Shown here: positions 21,901 through 28,195 of the stretch, piece after piece
Position numbering within the stretch: position 1 is the stretch's first letter
Layout: each line of letters opens with the position of its first letter
Program-made: the position numbers and the translations under genes
The notes under the pieces: generated by a model
Databases searched by the model: none
Told to the model about the DNA's origin: nothing
What the model saw: the letters and a program-made list of their open reading frames with translations, nothing else
Source of the DNA: Mycetocola spongiae
GTDB lineage: Bacteria > Actinomycetota > Actinomycetes > Actinomycetales > Microbacteriaceae
Assembly: GCF_020424085.1 (NCBI RefSeq)
Contig: NZ_CP080203.1
Coordinates: 3,132,755 to 3,196,754, forward strand
Length of the DNA: 64,000 bases
Reading direction: 5' to 3'

Positions 21901-21907
21901 CCATTAA
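9938..21907 (+). CDS. Giant repetitive surface protein: beta-helix head, Ig-like repeat stalk, C-terminal wall/membrane anchor
   Basis: 3989 residues from the ATG at 9938, chosen because it gives a proper signal peptide (MTQPASGSGKK, then a hydrophobic run ending in Ala-rich sequence) and a spaced GAAAGG; the frame is open 23 codons further upstream. Domain order: a CSLREA-like segment (CTLYAAIQEAN, about residues 80-90), a right-handed beta-helix region (about 150-480), irregular Ig-like domains to about 990, then about 26 Ig-like repeats of the invasin/Big_1 type, each about 106 residues with the core LADALGNPVSGQ. Two further domains follow, then LSLTG, a hydrophobic segment and RRKKR at the end. 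LSLTG is a degenerate LPXTG-like motif; sortase attachment or simple membrane anchoring are both possible. Probable role is adhesion. No sortase gene is in the window. Confidence 0.9.
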   Translation: MTQPASGSGKKFLTLLLASALALSGLTAIATLNAAAAAMPDNGYSHTFYVDDARDVADATPGDGVCATRFSAGTPAVPTCTLYAAIQEANALPADASVLIAPAPQIRLVNGTYAASAEIQLNWNTTNNPAPQVPEMSRSMVNDAGINAAIDGDTNSRYWVQHDNVTLDFQNRLGWSIVTDSGYNVLLFTGKNQTFRNFTKLTSAEGGIYVGATAENFSVINGQVANPATTPALPSNYALERGIVIVEGAKNTLIQNVHFQRNYWDAILLAPARNGDLIIDGLTVDRSSWDQPVNGGGYDPVYNYFVRNWNTAVSGQNILITNNTVRAWGADGGNSNVIDFTGGTWNNMMIRGNTFTATVNRSNNPIYLNNLGPTTTTVRDNTFIYDGPGTQSSSVNSSWVRVNGSTTANSSDGVRIFNNSVVGGYSAVQISNQSVTAKTNPIYRNIMTRVGGIVTAANENTLTNSNGIYNAANGRIRTVFPTAATVISEPAQACRIDIAVAPPGTGGNAIPTQDIYVDVFLGRGAFAGGDGEGLEQYVGRISTTQAALPATFGLPYTGTGDQNVVRLQTTEVATGNTSQYSRVVSATGLSSCAPQAWIKQGGWFNEAGTLSSTQEDPTSFRDVSFEIRASEPVGSNALTAEDIVFTGTAPGQQVVSLTPISLNSWTLVTRANGTGTIVPMIPAGAFSNAAGVSNVDPANTTAAPINFAGFSDIAETTGIAGPDIDHSVLYNSPLGITGPDPLAITVAEPGTETASFRVSNLSVDPAGRVTKAPTAPVILGQQWSGLVPDATLPIPVPEQTAAGILRALPTHENLSATEPTLDTIDRFVDVPVQAIDNLVVDGTRAATLNLTVTSEDPEFNGLILRPVPVTVTDNDRPIATAATLSVETNGQLANGLENNVLRAHVENADGAAVSNAAVTFGIPENTTWPGPDGIPGTEDDVIGGPEATATILTVEGGEARLHLVSEIPGSYSVTARVNGTETISGSPQSVTFKRAPIDIANPGTNFTVSGGSVIADGVATHTVTVNLTDGAGHPAAGWVDALSGSVVPAAGTVLSGFSATETLGEYTATLTSTVAQTVAVAVSLRDDAGTENSLGLLEGGNRNAVFIAGIPEIGEGRSGVIIDDNNARPADGTAAHQITVTLADALGNPVTGVASRLSTRVADNASGAVIVSALAETGTPGVYRALVRSTSAGAHEITVLFDGALEIGSVSALFAAGAPDLGNPGTRVRVSTGEQTVGSGSHSITVTLADAFGNPVSGQAASLVATTPGALGGGSITGFTETATAGTYTATITSQRAGDKVLTTRLGVAAITVDGNATARFIAAAADLENTGSRMVVSGGEVTAGEGTHGVTVTLADRYGNPVSGRAADLAAISAEDLGTGEISAFTEGERPGTYLATVSSSISGDKTIEATLAGAEITAGGNTVAAFIASSVDVDNIGTRFTVTGGDQTVSDGTHTITVTLSDSLGNPVPDQAAGILSTTSADLGGGAISAFSETDTIGTYTASVTSTLAGDKPIRTVFGADRLTVLAEGNDTARFIPAAVDPGASGFEVSSGTQTVGTGTHSVDITLRDGFGNPVSDRAADLAATATPSTGVTLSAITEISPGLYRATVGSTVAGTTTIAVSLDTTDLAATGNAEARFRAGAVDLENGSFYTVSGGSVSVSGVPHSVSITLRDAFDNPVTGQAGAVLAATVDPLGSGGIGAFVESEPGLYLATVTSSVAGIKAITATFGGLSISGKDNTDADFIAGGVDPGNDATRYRVSTGTATVGSGEHTVSVTLADSTGNPVRGQAQGLSAISAQALGGGEISAFTESAQTPGTYQARITSTLAGSKTITVRFGAAPVTLNGNGIARFIAADVDLTGVGSGYRVSTGTASVAGGSHTVTVTLADEFGNPVAVPAANLAAATAAGLGTGVISGFTASATAGTFTATVTSSLAGIKPITVTLGADPVTSRGNADASFIAGGVAPGSSRFTVSTDTVPAGTGSHMITTTLADAAGNPVSGQAAGLLATAAGGLGTGSITSFIEDGAPGSYRASVTSSSAGSKTISVTFGGSALAADGNRLAVFSAGNVDPGALGTGYSVSGGSASVEGGSHTVTATLSDALGNPVSGESARLAADTEDALGGGGISGFTETTTAGRYSALITSSISGGKAVTVTYDAGDLELRGNGIATFIAGEPDTSAEGTHYRVSTGDRVVGEGEHTVTVSLVDAAGNAVTGMDSTLEALSTPGLGSGEIGEFSESETEPGTYTATIGSTLAGEKTITVTTHDDPISADGNTIASFIAAAVDPADALSTYRVSAGQEIVGTGEHTVTVTLGDAYGNPVSGAAAGLLAISAQDIGDGIISSFTESAEDPGTYTASIGSSLAGDKTITVGYDGVDLATTANTVAEFIAGSVDPGNAATGFAVSTDGVVVGSGTHTITVTLADAAGNPVSGAAGTLLATTTAGLGSGSITAFTPVAATPGSYTASVSSTSAGSKPIQVTSGSRPLTADGNAAALFLAAAVDPGQDGTRYSVSTGNAVVGTGSHLITVTLADGFGNPAPGHAARLSAEAEDLGAGVISGFSPGTTAGTYTATIGSTLAGSKAVSVNLDTTALTVSGNGSAVFIAAGVDPDGEDTGYHVSTGEAVAGAGSHTITVTLADALGNPVPGIAASLVALSEADLGTGSISGFSETTTAGTYTATVTSTRSGEKPITVTSDGQGLEASGNTLARFIAGDPAPGNAGTGFSVSTGSASIAGGTHLITVTVADALGNPVPGLAADIAATTSADLGDGEIANITESAVPGTYIAEVTSSLAGSKPISATLDGTALTARGNTAAVFIAGGVNPGNAATSYAVSTGNAVVGTGSHTITALLADSGGNPVAGQSAGLTAQTLDALGTGVISGFTETTTAGTYTATISSAVAGTKTVTVRFGATELNAEGNTGAVFVAGAVSPENPGTGFIVSTGERVVGLETHTVTIVLRDALGNAVSGAAADLAVNTTASLGEGEIGAITEGGSAGVYTASIGSTVSGSKPITATWDGAALSATGNTNAVFAAGEVVPNGEGSAFSVSTGDASVTDGSHLITVRLVDGYGNPVPGQATRIAAASEQPLGDGEISGFSETPTAGTYTASITSSISGPKTVAATFESTELTASGNNIAIFTAGGVDLGNENTRFYVGEGTRVVGVGTHEITAILADAAGNAVPGQADCLSAVSAQDLGAGSVSGFTETAVAGTYTAQVGSTSAGEKTITVRCGASAVEVAGNDIATFIAAAVDPGAEGTGYLVTTGDRVVGSGGHTVTATLSDEFGNPVSGFAVALAAASSADLGGGVISGFVAGSVPGTYTATVTSTRSGAKPITVSLDDVALSGGANTEAVFIAADVDLTAAGTGFEVSAGEASVAAGSHAVTITLRDEFGNAVPGQAPSLLAATAAALGTGGITAPVETTTAGTYSATITSSLAGEKPVTVTLAGEALTALGNATATFIAGGVDPTHGSSGFMVGTGSVPVGGAGHPITVTLADAAGNPVAGQAAGLRGTSVATLGDGEISAFTETDIAGTYSAQVTSTSAGSKPIGVTFGASVLRAAGNADALFGAEAVDLGAAGSGLSVPGGPATVGTGSHPITITLSDRYGNPVGGITTLSARTEAALGDGAIGAVTETATAGTYRAIITSTLAGLKPVTGQFGDLEIPVRGNANAAFVSGPADPAHTLIEATGPIRADGIEASTVTVQLRDGFNNPATAVVPVALSTTLGTPGEMVHIAEGEYRGQVRSLTPGTAVVTPVVQGVRAAVTAEIIFLDATPPAPPVPEPTAGSSVSGCSEPGSTVTVYDAAGRVIGVTTAGEDCRFTAQLSPRQEPGAVIFLTATDADGDVSERASVRVGLITLDLESDPLTAGDVQRAFGHHFQPGEEVSGLLQSDPIALGTRMADAEGNVIFEVRIPSDFEPGIHRVTLTGSFSGAVSATFEVRAPAPIITGPGLSLTGASAILPLGLGALLLLVGGWLLILRRKKRENDVTLDH
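12928..21240 (+). repeat. About 26 tandem Ig-like coding repeats, each about 320 bp
   Basis: Each unit encodes a strand pattern beginning VDPGN-x-GT-x-F-x-VSTG, then GSHTITVTLADA-x-GNPV, then GFTETTTAGTYTA and a closing KTITV segment. Units diverge at the amino-acid level but keep the phase and length, giving one unit every 318-324 bases between about 13590 and 20960. The first two and the last are the most divergent. Such an array is prone to unequal recombination, so copy number may differ between strains. Confidence 0.9.
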
Positions 21908-21929
21908 TCCACAGATCCCGGAGGGAAAA

Positions 21930-22301
21930 ATGACCGGATTTCGAACCACGGCGGCGGCCCTGATCCTCGCCGCCGGCCTCGCCCTCACGGGGTGCAGCGG
22001 CCCGGCCCCGGGCCTGCCCGAGGGCCTGCCCGCGGGATTCCAGCTGGCCCCCGGCGAGGTCTCCAATGCGGTCACCGCCGCGGATAATAACTGGTCCTTC
22101 TCGGTGCAGGTGGAGGACGAGGAGGCCCAGCGCGCGGCGGTGCAGCGCCTAACCGATGCGGGCTATCGCCTCCTCGGGGAAAACGAGACCGCCACGGGCA
22201 CCACGTATTCGCTCTCGGATGATCGGATCAACGCGACCCTGGTGCTCACCCAACAGGATGATCGCCACCTGGTGATCTATAACCTCGTGCGGCTGGAATA
22301 G
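21930..22301 (+). CDS. Small secreted lipoprotein
   Basis: 123 residues from the ATG at 21930 (GGAGGG lies 6 bases upstream). The N-terminus MTGFRTTAAALILAAGLALTGC ends in a lipobox LTGC, so the protein should be lipidated at Cys22 and held on the outer face of the membrane. The mature part starts GPAPGLPEGLPAGF and has no family I recognise. It starts 22 bases after the giant surface-protein gene and is probably cotranscribed with it; a helper role for that protein is possible but not shown. Confidence 0.8.
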   Translation: MTGFRTTAAALILAAGLALTGCSGPAPGLPEGLPAGFQLAPGEVSNAVTAADNNWSFSVQVEDEEAQRAAVQRLTDAGYRLLGENETATGTTYSLSDDRINATLVLTQQDDRHLVIYNLVRLE

Positions 22302-22310
22302 CGCACGGGT

Positions 22311-22341
22311 GCGGGGCGGGTGCCTCCCCCGCCCGCCCCGC
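22311..22341 (+). terminator. GC-rich hairpin after the surface-protein/lipoprotein unit
   Basis: GCGGGGCGGG pairs with CCCGCCCCGC. There is no T tract, so termination would be inefficient or factor-dependent. Confidence 0.5.
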
Positions 22342-22392
22342 TGTCACGGGGGAGAGTGCGCGTCAGCGCCGTGTAAGTGCCCCCGTGCAGAC

Positions 22393-22420
22393 TGTGTCCC
22401 GTAGCTTCTGAAAGGACACA
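22393..22420 (+). promoter_or_regulatory. Inverted repeat covering the ribosome binding site of the ABC ATPase gene
   Basis: TGTGTCC (22393-22399) and GGACACA (22414-22420) are perfect inverted repeats 14 bases apart. The right arm overlaps the AAAGGA ribosome binding site of the gene starting at 22426. It could be a repressor operator or an RNA hairpin that hides the ribosome binding site. Confidence 0.45.
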
Positions 22421-22425
22421 CACTC

Positions 22426-23409
22426 GTGAATACACACTCCCCCTGGGCCGTGGAGGCCGACGGCCTGGTGAAAACATTTGGCACCAACCGCGCCGTGGAC
22501 GGGGTCGATCTGCGCGTTGCCACCGGCAGCGTCTACGGCGTCCTCGGCCCCAATGGCGCCGGCAAGACCACCGTGATTTCCATGCTCGCCACGCTCCTGC
22601 GTCCCGATGCCGGCAGCGCCCGCATTTTTGGGCATGACGTGGGCAAGGAGGCGCAGATCGTGCGCCAGCTCATCGGCGTGACCGGGCAATACGCCTCCGT
22701 GGATGAGGGCCTCTCCGCGACCGAAAATCTCTTCCTCTTCTCCCGCCTGCTGGGCCTGGGCCGCGCCGAATCCCGGCGCAAGGCCGCCGATCTGCTGGAG
22801 GAGTTTGGCCTGACCGAGGCGGCCAAACGGCCCCTGAAAAACTTCTCCGGCGGAATGCGCCGCCGCCTCGATCTCGCCGCGAGCCTCATCTCGCAGCCCC
22901 CGCTGATCTTCCTGGACGAGCCCACCACGGGCCTGGATCCGCGCACCCGCGCCCAGATGTGGGAGACCATCCGCCGCCTCGTGGCGGGCGGCTCCACCGT
23001 GCTGCTCACCACGCAGTACCTGGACGAGGCCGATCAGCTCGCCGACCGCATCGCCGTGATCGACCGCGGCCGGGTGGTGGCCGAGGGCACGGGCGATGAA
23101 CTGAAATCCGCGGTGGGCAATTCCTCGCTGCTGCTGCGCCTGAGCGATGACTCCCGCCGCGAGGATGCCCTCGCCACCGCGGGCCGCGTGCTGGGTGTGG
23201 CCGGTACCGCCTCACCCGAGGCCGCGCGGATCACGGTGCCCCTCGCGCATCCCGATCGGGTCACCGATCTGCTGATCGAGCTGCGCGCCGAGGGCATCCA
23301 CCTGGACGAGTTCAGCGTCCAAAAACCGAGCCTGGACGATGTGTTCCTGGCCATTACCGGGCACGACGCCGCGAGCGAGACCCCGGAGAGCGAAGGAGCA
23401 GCAGCATGA
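22426..23409 (+). CDS. Drug-type ABC exporter ATP-binding protein (DrrA-like)
   Basis: 327 residues, the usual DrrA length. Walker A GPNGAGKTT (about residues 41-49), signature FSGGMRRRLDLA, Walker B with LDEPTTGLD, and the family-typical C-terminal extension (about 220-310) ending in SLDDVFLAITG. DrrA-type ATPases power export of hydrophobic drugs or lipids with a two-subunit membrane partner. The start is GTG at 22426 behind AAAGGA. The stop overlaps the permease start (ATGA). The substrate is not evident; a large SARP-type regulator faces the pair from the other side and may or may not control it. Confidence 0.92.
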   Translation: MNTHSPWAVEADGLVKTFGTNRAVDGVDLRVATGSVYGVLGPNGAGKTTVISMLATLLRPDAGSARIFGHDVGKEAQIVRQLIGVTGQYASVDEGLSATENLFLFSRLLGLGRAESRRKAADLLEEFGLTEAAKRPLKNFSGGMRRRLDLAASLISQPPLIFLDEPTTGLDPRTRAQMWETIRRLVAGGSTVLLTTQYLDEADQLADRIAVIDRGRVVAEGTGDELKSAVGNSSLLLRLSDDSRREDALATAGRVLGVAGTASPEAARITVPLAHPDRVTDLLIELRAEGIHLDEFSVQKPSLDDVFLAITGHDAASETPESEGAAA

Positions 23410-24260
23410 CCAGCCTCAGTACCGAAACCACCGCCGATCGTTCGCCGCTGCTCAATAGGATCACCCCGGGGCGCGATCGCGTCCTGCGGAACCGGGTCAC
23501 GCTCTCCGAGACCCTGCGCCACTCCTTCACGATGGCCTATCGGGGCCTGCTGAAGATTAAGCGCACCCCCGAGCAGCTCTTTGATGTCACGCTGCAACCG
23601 ATCATCTTCACCCTGATGTTCACGTATATTTTTGGCGGGGCCATCGCGGGGGATATTGCGAGCTATCTGCCCGTGATCATCCCCGGCATCCTGGTGCAGA
23701 CCGTGATCACCACCTCGGTGGTCACCGGAACCCAGCTGCGCGAGGACATGGATAAGGGCGTTTTTGACCGCTTCCGTTCGCTCCCGATCGCCCGGATCGC
23801 GCCGCTCTCCGGCGCGCTCCTCGCCGATACCGTGCGCTATACCATCGCGACGACCCTGACGTTTGTGATGGGTTACATCATGGGCTTCCGCCCCGCGGGC
23901 GGCATCCTCGCCGTGATCGGGGCCGCGCTGCTGGTGATTGTCTGTGCCTGGGCCATCAGCTGGATCTTTGCGTTCTTCGGCGTGATCGCCCGCTCGGCCT
24001 CGAGCGTGCAGGGTATCTCGATGATTGTGCTCTTCCCGCTCACGTTCCTCTCCAACGCATTTGTTCCCGTGGATACGATGCCCGGTTGGCTACAGACGTT
24101 TGTGAATATCAACCCGGTCTCCCACCTGGTCACCTCGGTGCGCGATATTCTCAACACCGGAGCCGTGACCGGCGAGGTCTTCTGGCCGCTGCTGGGCTCC
24201 GCGGTGATCGTCGCGATCTTCGCCCCGCTCACCGTGCGCGCCTATATGCGCCGCGCCTAA
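23406..24260 (+). CDS. ABC-2 type exporter permease (DrrB-like)
   Basis: 284 residues with six predicted membrane segments in the ABC-2 pattern, after a 45-residue cytoplasmic N-terminus. The family segment LPVIIPGILVQTVI is visible around residues 91-105, and the loop with FLSNAFVPVDTMPGWLQ is typical of daunorubicin-exporter-like permeases. Forms the membrane channel for the preceding ATPase, to which it is coupled by a 4-base overlap. Confidence 0.92.
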   Translation: MTSLSTETTADRSPLLNRITPGRDRVLRNRVTLSETLRHSFTMAYRGLLKIKRTPEQLFDVTLQPIIFTLMFTYIFGGAIAGDIASYLPVIIPGILVQTVITTSVVTGTQLREDMDKGVFDRFRSLPIARIAPLSGALLADTVRYTIATTLTFVMGYIMGFRPAGGILAVIGAALLVIVCAWAISWIFAFFGVIARSASSVQGISMIVLFPLTFLSNAFVPVDTMPGWLQTFVNINPVSHLVTSVRDILNTGAVTGEVFWPLLGSAVIVAIFAPLTVRAYMRRA

Positions 24261-24274
24261 TCCGCCAGGAGGAA

Positions 24275-24306
24275 CGGCCCCGATCCGCGCGGATCGGGGC
24301 CGTTTT
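24275..24306. terminator. Bidirectional terminator between permease and regulator genes
   Basis: CGGCCCCGATCC pairs with GGATCGGGGCCG, followed by TTTT on the + strand. It lies in the 71-base gap between two convergent stops. Confidence 0.85.
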
Positions 24307-24331
24307 GCGTTCGCCGCGGCGGGCAAGCCGT

Positions 24332-27300
24332 TCAGGCCGGTTTGGCCCCGAGCGTATTCCAGAGGGGATCGGCGAGCAGCTCGCGCGCGAGGGCCACCCG
24401 GCCGCTCAGGTCCAGCGCCTCGACCCGGGCCTCGGCCGCCGCAAACCGCTCGGCCCCAAAGGCCTCCGCCTGGCGGCGCTCATGGGTGGCAATACGCAGC
24501 GTGGGTAGCTCCTGGCGGGCCGAGAATGTGCGCGTGCAGATCAGCAGCGGCAGGGTCAAATCCGCGACCCGCGGATCGATCAGCGAATACGTGGAGATCG
24601 CGAGAACCATCGATCCCCAGACCGGAAGGTCGTTATTGGATCCGTGGAGCCGCTGCAGGGCCAGGGCCCGGCGGCGCAGCCGTTGCAGCGCCGGGAGGGC
24701 ATCCACCCCGGTGAGTCCGTGCGCCGCGACCGAACCCGAGGCCACCATCGAATACCACGGATAGGCGCGATCGCGCGGCGAGAGGAACATCCGCTCGGCC
24801 CGCACATACTCGGTCAGGCCACGCTCGGGATGCCCCGTGCGCAGCGAGAGCTCGGCGCGGCCCGCCCAGCCCACCGAGCGGAAATCCTCGTCCGGGTTTT
24901 TTGTCGCCGGGAAGTCCCCAGCGCCGATGCTCAGCGCCGCCATCGTCTCGGGGGTGCCCTCATAGATCGCCAGCAGCCACTCCATATGGCGGCGGTTCTC
25001 CTCCAGGTGCAGCGTGCGCAGCCCGGGCAGGGCCAGGCGTGCCCAGTGCACCGCGCGCCGATCATCGGCCATCTCGCTATAGAGCTGCGCGAGGATCAGC
25101 CGGGTCAGCGCCATGAGCCACAGATCATCCAGCGCCTCGGCGCGCTGCGCGGCCCGCTCGGCCAGCCCCAGCGCCACCCGCGCCCGGCCCGCGTTTTCAG
25201 CGAGCTGAGCGGAGAGAAACAGGCCGTATACCGATACCTCGGGCCGGGGATCGGCGCAGACCGCGGCGAGTTCCCGCTCGAGCGCGCGATGATCACCCGC
25301 GGCCCGCAGGAGGCGATAGAGCCCGGGAATGCGCGGATCGCTCACCGCTCCGGTGTCCAGGAGCGCCCGCAGCCGGCGCAGCGAGAGCACTCCCCGCCGC
25401 AGCGAGCCAAATAGCCCCAGCGCGCTCTGCATCAGCAGACCCATCGCGGCGGAATTGGCCAGCGCGCCGCGATAGCCGGTCTCCTCGGCGGGCAGCGGGG
25501 CCAGCGCGAGCGCAAGCGCCTCCAGCTCCCCAAATGTGTTTTGGCGCGCCCAACAGAACGCGAGCAGGCCAAAGATTGCGTGGGCCGTGGCGCTATCCCC
25601 GCGGTCGGCGGCGCGGCGCAGCGCCCAGATCAGGTTGTCCTGATCGGCGAGGGTGCGCGCAAAACCGGATACCTGTTGCGGCCCATCGGTGAGCGGCAGC
25701 AGTTCCAGGGCCAGCTCGCGGGCCCAGTCCAGGGCCCGCGTGAGCACCCGCTCCCGCCCGCCCAGCTCGGCGAGCGTGATGGTGCCAAATTCGCGCACCG
25801 TCTCCAGCATCTGGAAGCGCATCTCGCCGCTCTCGGGATGCTCAAAGGCACGCAGCAGCGATTGCAGGGCGAGCCCCTCCAGCTCGGCATCCACGTTGCG
25901 GCCGGAGACCGCGTGGGCGGCGGCGCGGGTGAAGCCATGCGGGAAGATCGAGGTGTTTAAAAACACCTCGCGTTCGGCATCGGTCAGCAGGTTCCAGCTC
26001 CACCCGATCACGGCAATCAGCGTGCGATGCCGATCGGGGATCGCGCGGTTCCCGGAGACCAGGAAATCCAGCCGGTTTTCCAGCCCCGCCGCGATCTCGG
26101 CGAGCGAGAGCGAACGGATGCGGGCCGCGGCCAGCTCGATCGCCAGGGGGAGCCCGTCCAGGCGATCGCAGAGCGCGGCCACCGCCGCGGAATCCAGGCG
26201 GGCACCGGGCCGGGCGGCCAGCGCGCGCTCGCGGAACAGCGTCACGGCGGGTCCGGGTTCCCCGTTGATCTCGGAGCGCAGCGGGGCGGGCTCCCATAGC
26301 GCCTCGCCCGGGATCATCAGCGGGGCGCGGCTCGTGGTGAGGATGCGCAGGTCCGCGCATAATTCGAGGGCCTCGGCGCCCCAGCGGGCCACGGCATCGA
26401 TCAGGTGCTCGCAGTTATCCAGCACCAGGAGGGTGGGCTTTTGGGCGAGCGCGGTCAGGATCCGTTCGCCCAGATCGGCGCGGGCCCGGGCATCGCCGAG
26501 CCGGGTATCGCCCACGGCCTCGCGCAGGCCCAGCGCGCTGCCGAGCGCCAGCGGCAGGTCGCTCGCGGCCCCGACGCCCGCGAGTTCCGTCACGATGACG
26601 CGCGCAATGAGCGGTGCGGCGGCGGCCGCCGCGGCATGCGCCAGGCGGGTTTTCCCGAGCCCGCCGGGCCCCAGGATGGTCACCAGCCGGCCCGTGGCCA
26701 GGGCGTGGCCGATGCCGCGCAGGTCCTCCTCGCGCCCGATCAGCGGATCGGGGAAGCGCCGGATCCCGGCGGTGCTGGCGGGCTGCATTAGCTCCGCGGC
26801 GGATGCCGCGGGTGTGGCGGCTGGCGGGGCGTCCCGGCGCAGGATCTCGGTGTTCAGCGCTCTCAGCGCGGGGGAGGGATCGCTACCCAGCTCGGACGCG
26901 AGGCGCTCGCGCAGCCCGGCATAAACGGCGAGGGCCGCTGCGGGCTCACCCAGGCTATCCAGCGCGCGGATCAGATCCTCGTGCGGGGCCTCGTTCAGCG
27001 GCTCGGCGCGGCAGAGCTCACCCAGCAGCGGGCGCGCCGCGGCGGGATTCCCCGCGGCTAGCAGTGCCGCGGCGTGTTTGGCCAGAAGATCGCGGCGCAG
27101 AACCGCGGCATATTCGGCCAGCTCGGCGGCCACGGGATGATCTCCCAGCCCGGCGCCGGGGGCCCCGGCCCAGAGCGCCAGCGCAGCGCCGCGCGCGGCA
27201 TCATCCTGTCCGTGCCGGGCGGCCTCGGCCGCGGCCAGATCGCTGCCCAATTCGAGCCGATATCCCGCGGGGCCAAGCGTGATGGCCCCGGCCGGTAGCA

Positions 27301-27520
27301 GGCGCCGGGTGCGTGAAATCAGGGTTTGCAGCGCCGCCCGGGCATCGCCGGGACCCTCCTCGCCCCAGATTTCCGCGGCCAGCCGGCCGGCCGAGACGGG
27401 ATCGGGGCCGGCGAGGGCGAGCACGGCGAGCAGGACGCGCGGCAGCAGGCCGCTGGGTTCGGTGCCGTCCACCGTGACCGGGCCGAGCAGGCGCAGGGGT
27501 GGATCGGGGAACGGGTGCAC
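24332..27520 (-). CDS. Large SARP/AfsR-type transcriptional regulator with NTPase domain
   Basis: 1062 residues. N-terminal OmpR-type winged helix (about 8-90, beginning LRLLGPVTVDG), bacterial transcriptional activation domain (about 95-230), then an AAA/NB-ARC-like NTPase with Walker A GPGGLGKT (284-291) and VLDNCEHLID as the Walker B region, followed by a long helical TPR-like C-terminal half. Proteins of this plan activate secondary-metabolite or transport genes in Actinobacteria. The start is GTG at 27520, 57 bases from the divergent acetyltransferase start. It faces the DrrAB-type exporter across a bidirectional terminator. No biosynthetic genes are nearby, so the target is open. Confidence 0.9.
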   Translation of the reverse strand: MHPFPDPPLRLLGPVTVDGTEPSGLLPRVLLAVLALAGPDPVSAGRLAAEIWGEEGPGDARAALQTLISRTRRLLPAGAITLGPAGYRLELGSDLAAAEAARHGQDDAARGAALALWAGAPGAGLGDHPVAAELAEYAAVLRRDLLAKHAAALLAAGNPAAARPLLGELCRAEPLNEAPHEDLIRALDSLGEPAAALAVYAGLRERLASELGSDPSPALRALNTEILRRDAPPAATPAASAAELMQPASTAGIRRFPDPLIGREEDLRGIGHALATGRLVTILGPGGLGKTRLAHAAAAAAAPLIARVIVTELAGVGAASDLPLALGSALGLREAVGDTRLGDARARADLGERILTALAQKPTLLVLDNCEHLIDAVARWGAEALELCADLRILTTSRAPLMIPGEALWEPAPLRSEINGEPGPAVTLFRERALAARPGARLDSAAVAALCDRLDGLPLAIELAAARIRSLSLAEIAAGLENRLDFLVSGNRAIPDRHRTLIAVIGWSWNLLTDAEREVFLNTSIFPHGFTRAAAHAVSGRNVDAELEGLALQSLLRAFEHPESGEMRFQMLETVREFGTITLAELGGRERVLTRALDWARELALELLPLTDGPQQVSGFARTLADQDNLIWALRRAADRGDSATAHAIFGLLAFCWARQNTFGELEALALALAPLPAEETGYRGALANSAAMGLLMQSALGLFGSLRRGVLSLRRLRALLDTGAVSDPRIPGLYRLLRAAGDHRALERELAAVCADPRPEVSVYGLFLSAQLAENAGRARVALGLAERAAQRAEALDDLWLMALTRLILAQLYSEMADDRRAVHWARLALPGLRTLHLEENRRHMEWLLAIYEGTPETMAALSIGAGDFPATKNPDEDFRSVGWAGRAELSLRTGHPERGLTEYVRAERMFLSPRDRAYPWYSMVASGSVAAHGLTGVDALPALQRLRRRALALQRLHGSNNDLPVWGSMVLAISTYSLIDPRVADLTLPLLICTRTFSARQELPTLRIATHERRQAEAFGAERFAAAEARVEALDLSGRVALARELLADPLWNTLGAKPA

Positions 27521-27577
27521 AGTGCCGATTATACGAGCCGGGACTTCGTCGGGGGTGTTCGCTACGCTGGGGGCATT

Positions 27578-28177
27578 ATGTTGTCACACGATGTTCCCAC
27601 CCAGCCCGAGTATCCCATCATCGAGGAGCGGTTCCGCCTGCGCCCCGTGCAGGAGGGGGATGTGGCGGCCATTAACTCCTATCGGTCGATCCCGGAGGTG
27701 GTGCGCTATCTGCCGCATCCCGCGCAGAGCCTCGCCGATACCCAAAACACCGTGGACCGCATGGTCACCGAGGCGGGCCTGCCGCGCCCCGGCACCTGGC
27801 TGGATCTGGCGGTGGTGCACCCGGGCACGGGCGCGCTGCTCGGGGAGGTCCTGCTGAAATGGGACGCCGAGGAGCCCGATTCGGGCGAGGTTGGGTTTGT
27901 ATTCCACCCGTCGGTGCACGGCACGGGCCTGCCCACCCTCGCGGTGAACCGCGTGCTTCGGATCGGCTTTGAGGACCTCGGCTGGCGGCGCATCATCGGC
28001 ATCGCCGATGCCCGCAATACCCGCTCGGGTGCGCTCATGCGGCGGCTCGGCATGCGCCAGGAGGCGCAGCATCTTGAGGCCGTGGAGTGCAAGGGCGAGT
28101 ATTGCACCATGGATGAGTTTGCGATGCTCTCGCGCGAGTGGCTCGCCCGCTCGGCGCAGGAGGGCCCGCGCGATTAG
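27578..28177 (+). CDS. GNAT-family N-acetyltransferase (RimJ/RimL-like)
   Basis: 199 residues. The ERFRLRPVQEGDVAAI opening, the EVGFVFHPSVHGTGL segment (beta 4 plus the acetyl-CoA loop) and NTRSGALMRRLGM near the end are typical of the Acetyltransf_3 group, which acetylates amino groups of proteins or small molecules. The ATG at 27578 was chosen because the family match begins there; the frame stays open upstream over the start of the divergent regulator gene. A -10-like TACGCT (27563-27568) is 9 bases before the ATG, so the leader is very short. Confidence 0.88.
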   Translation: MLSHDVPTQPEYPIIEERFRLRPVQEGDVAAINSYRSIPEVVRYLPHPAQSLADTQNTVDRMVTEAGLPRPGTWLDLAVVHPGTGALLGEVLLKWDAEEPDSGEVGFVFHPSVHGTGLPTLAVNRVLRIGFEDLGWRRIIGIADARNTRSGALMRRLGMRQEAQHLEAVECKGEYCTMDEFAMLSREWLARSAQEGPRD

Positions 28178-28195
28178 GCCGCGCCCCGGCGGGGC

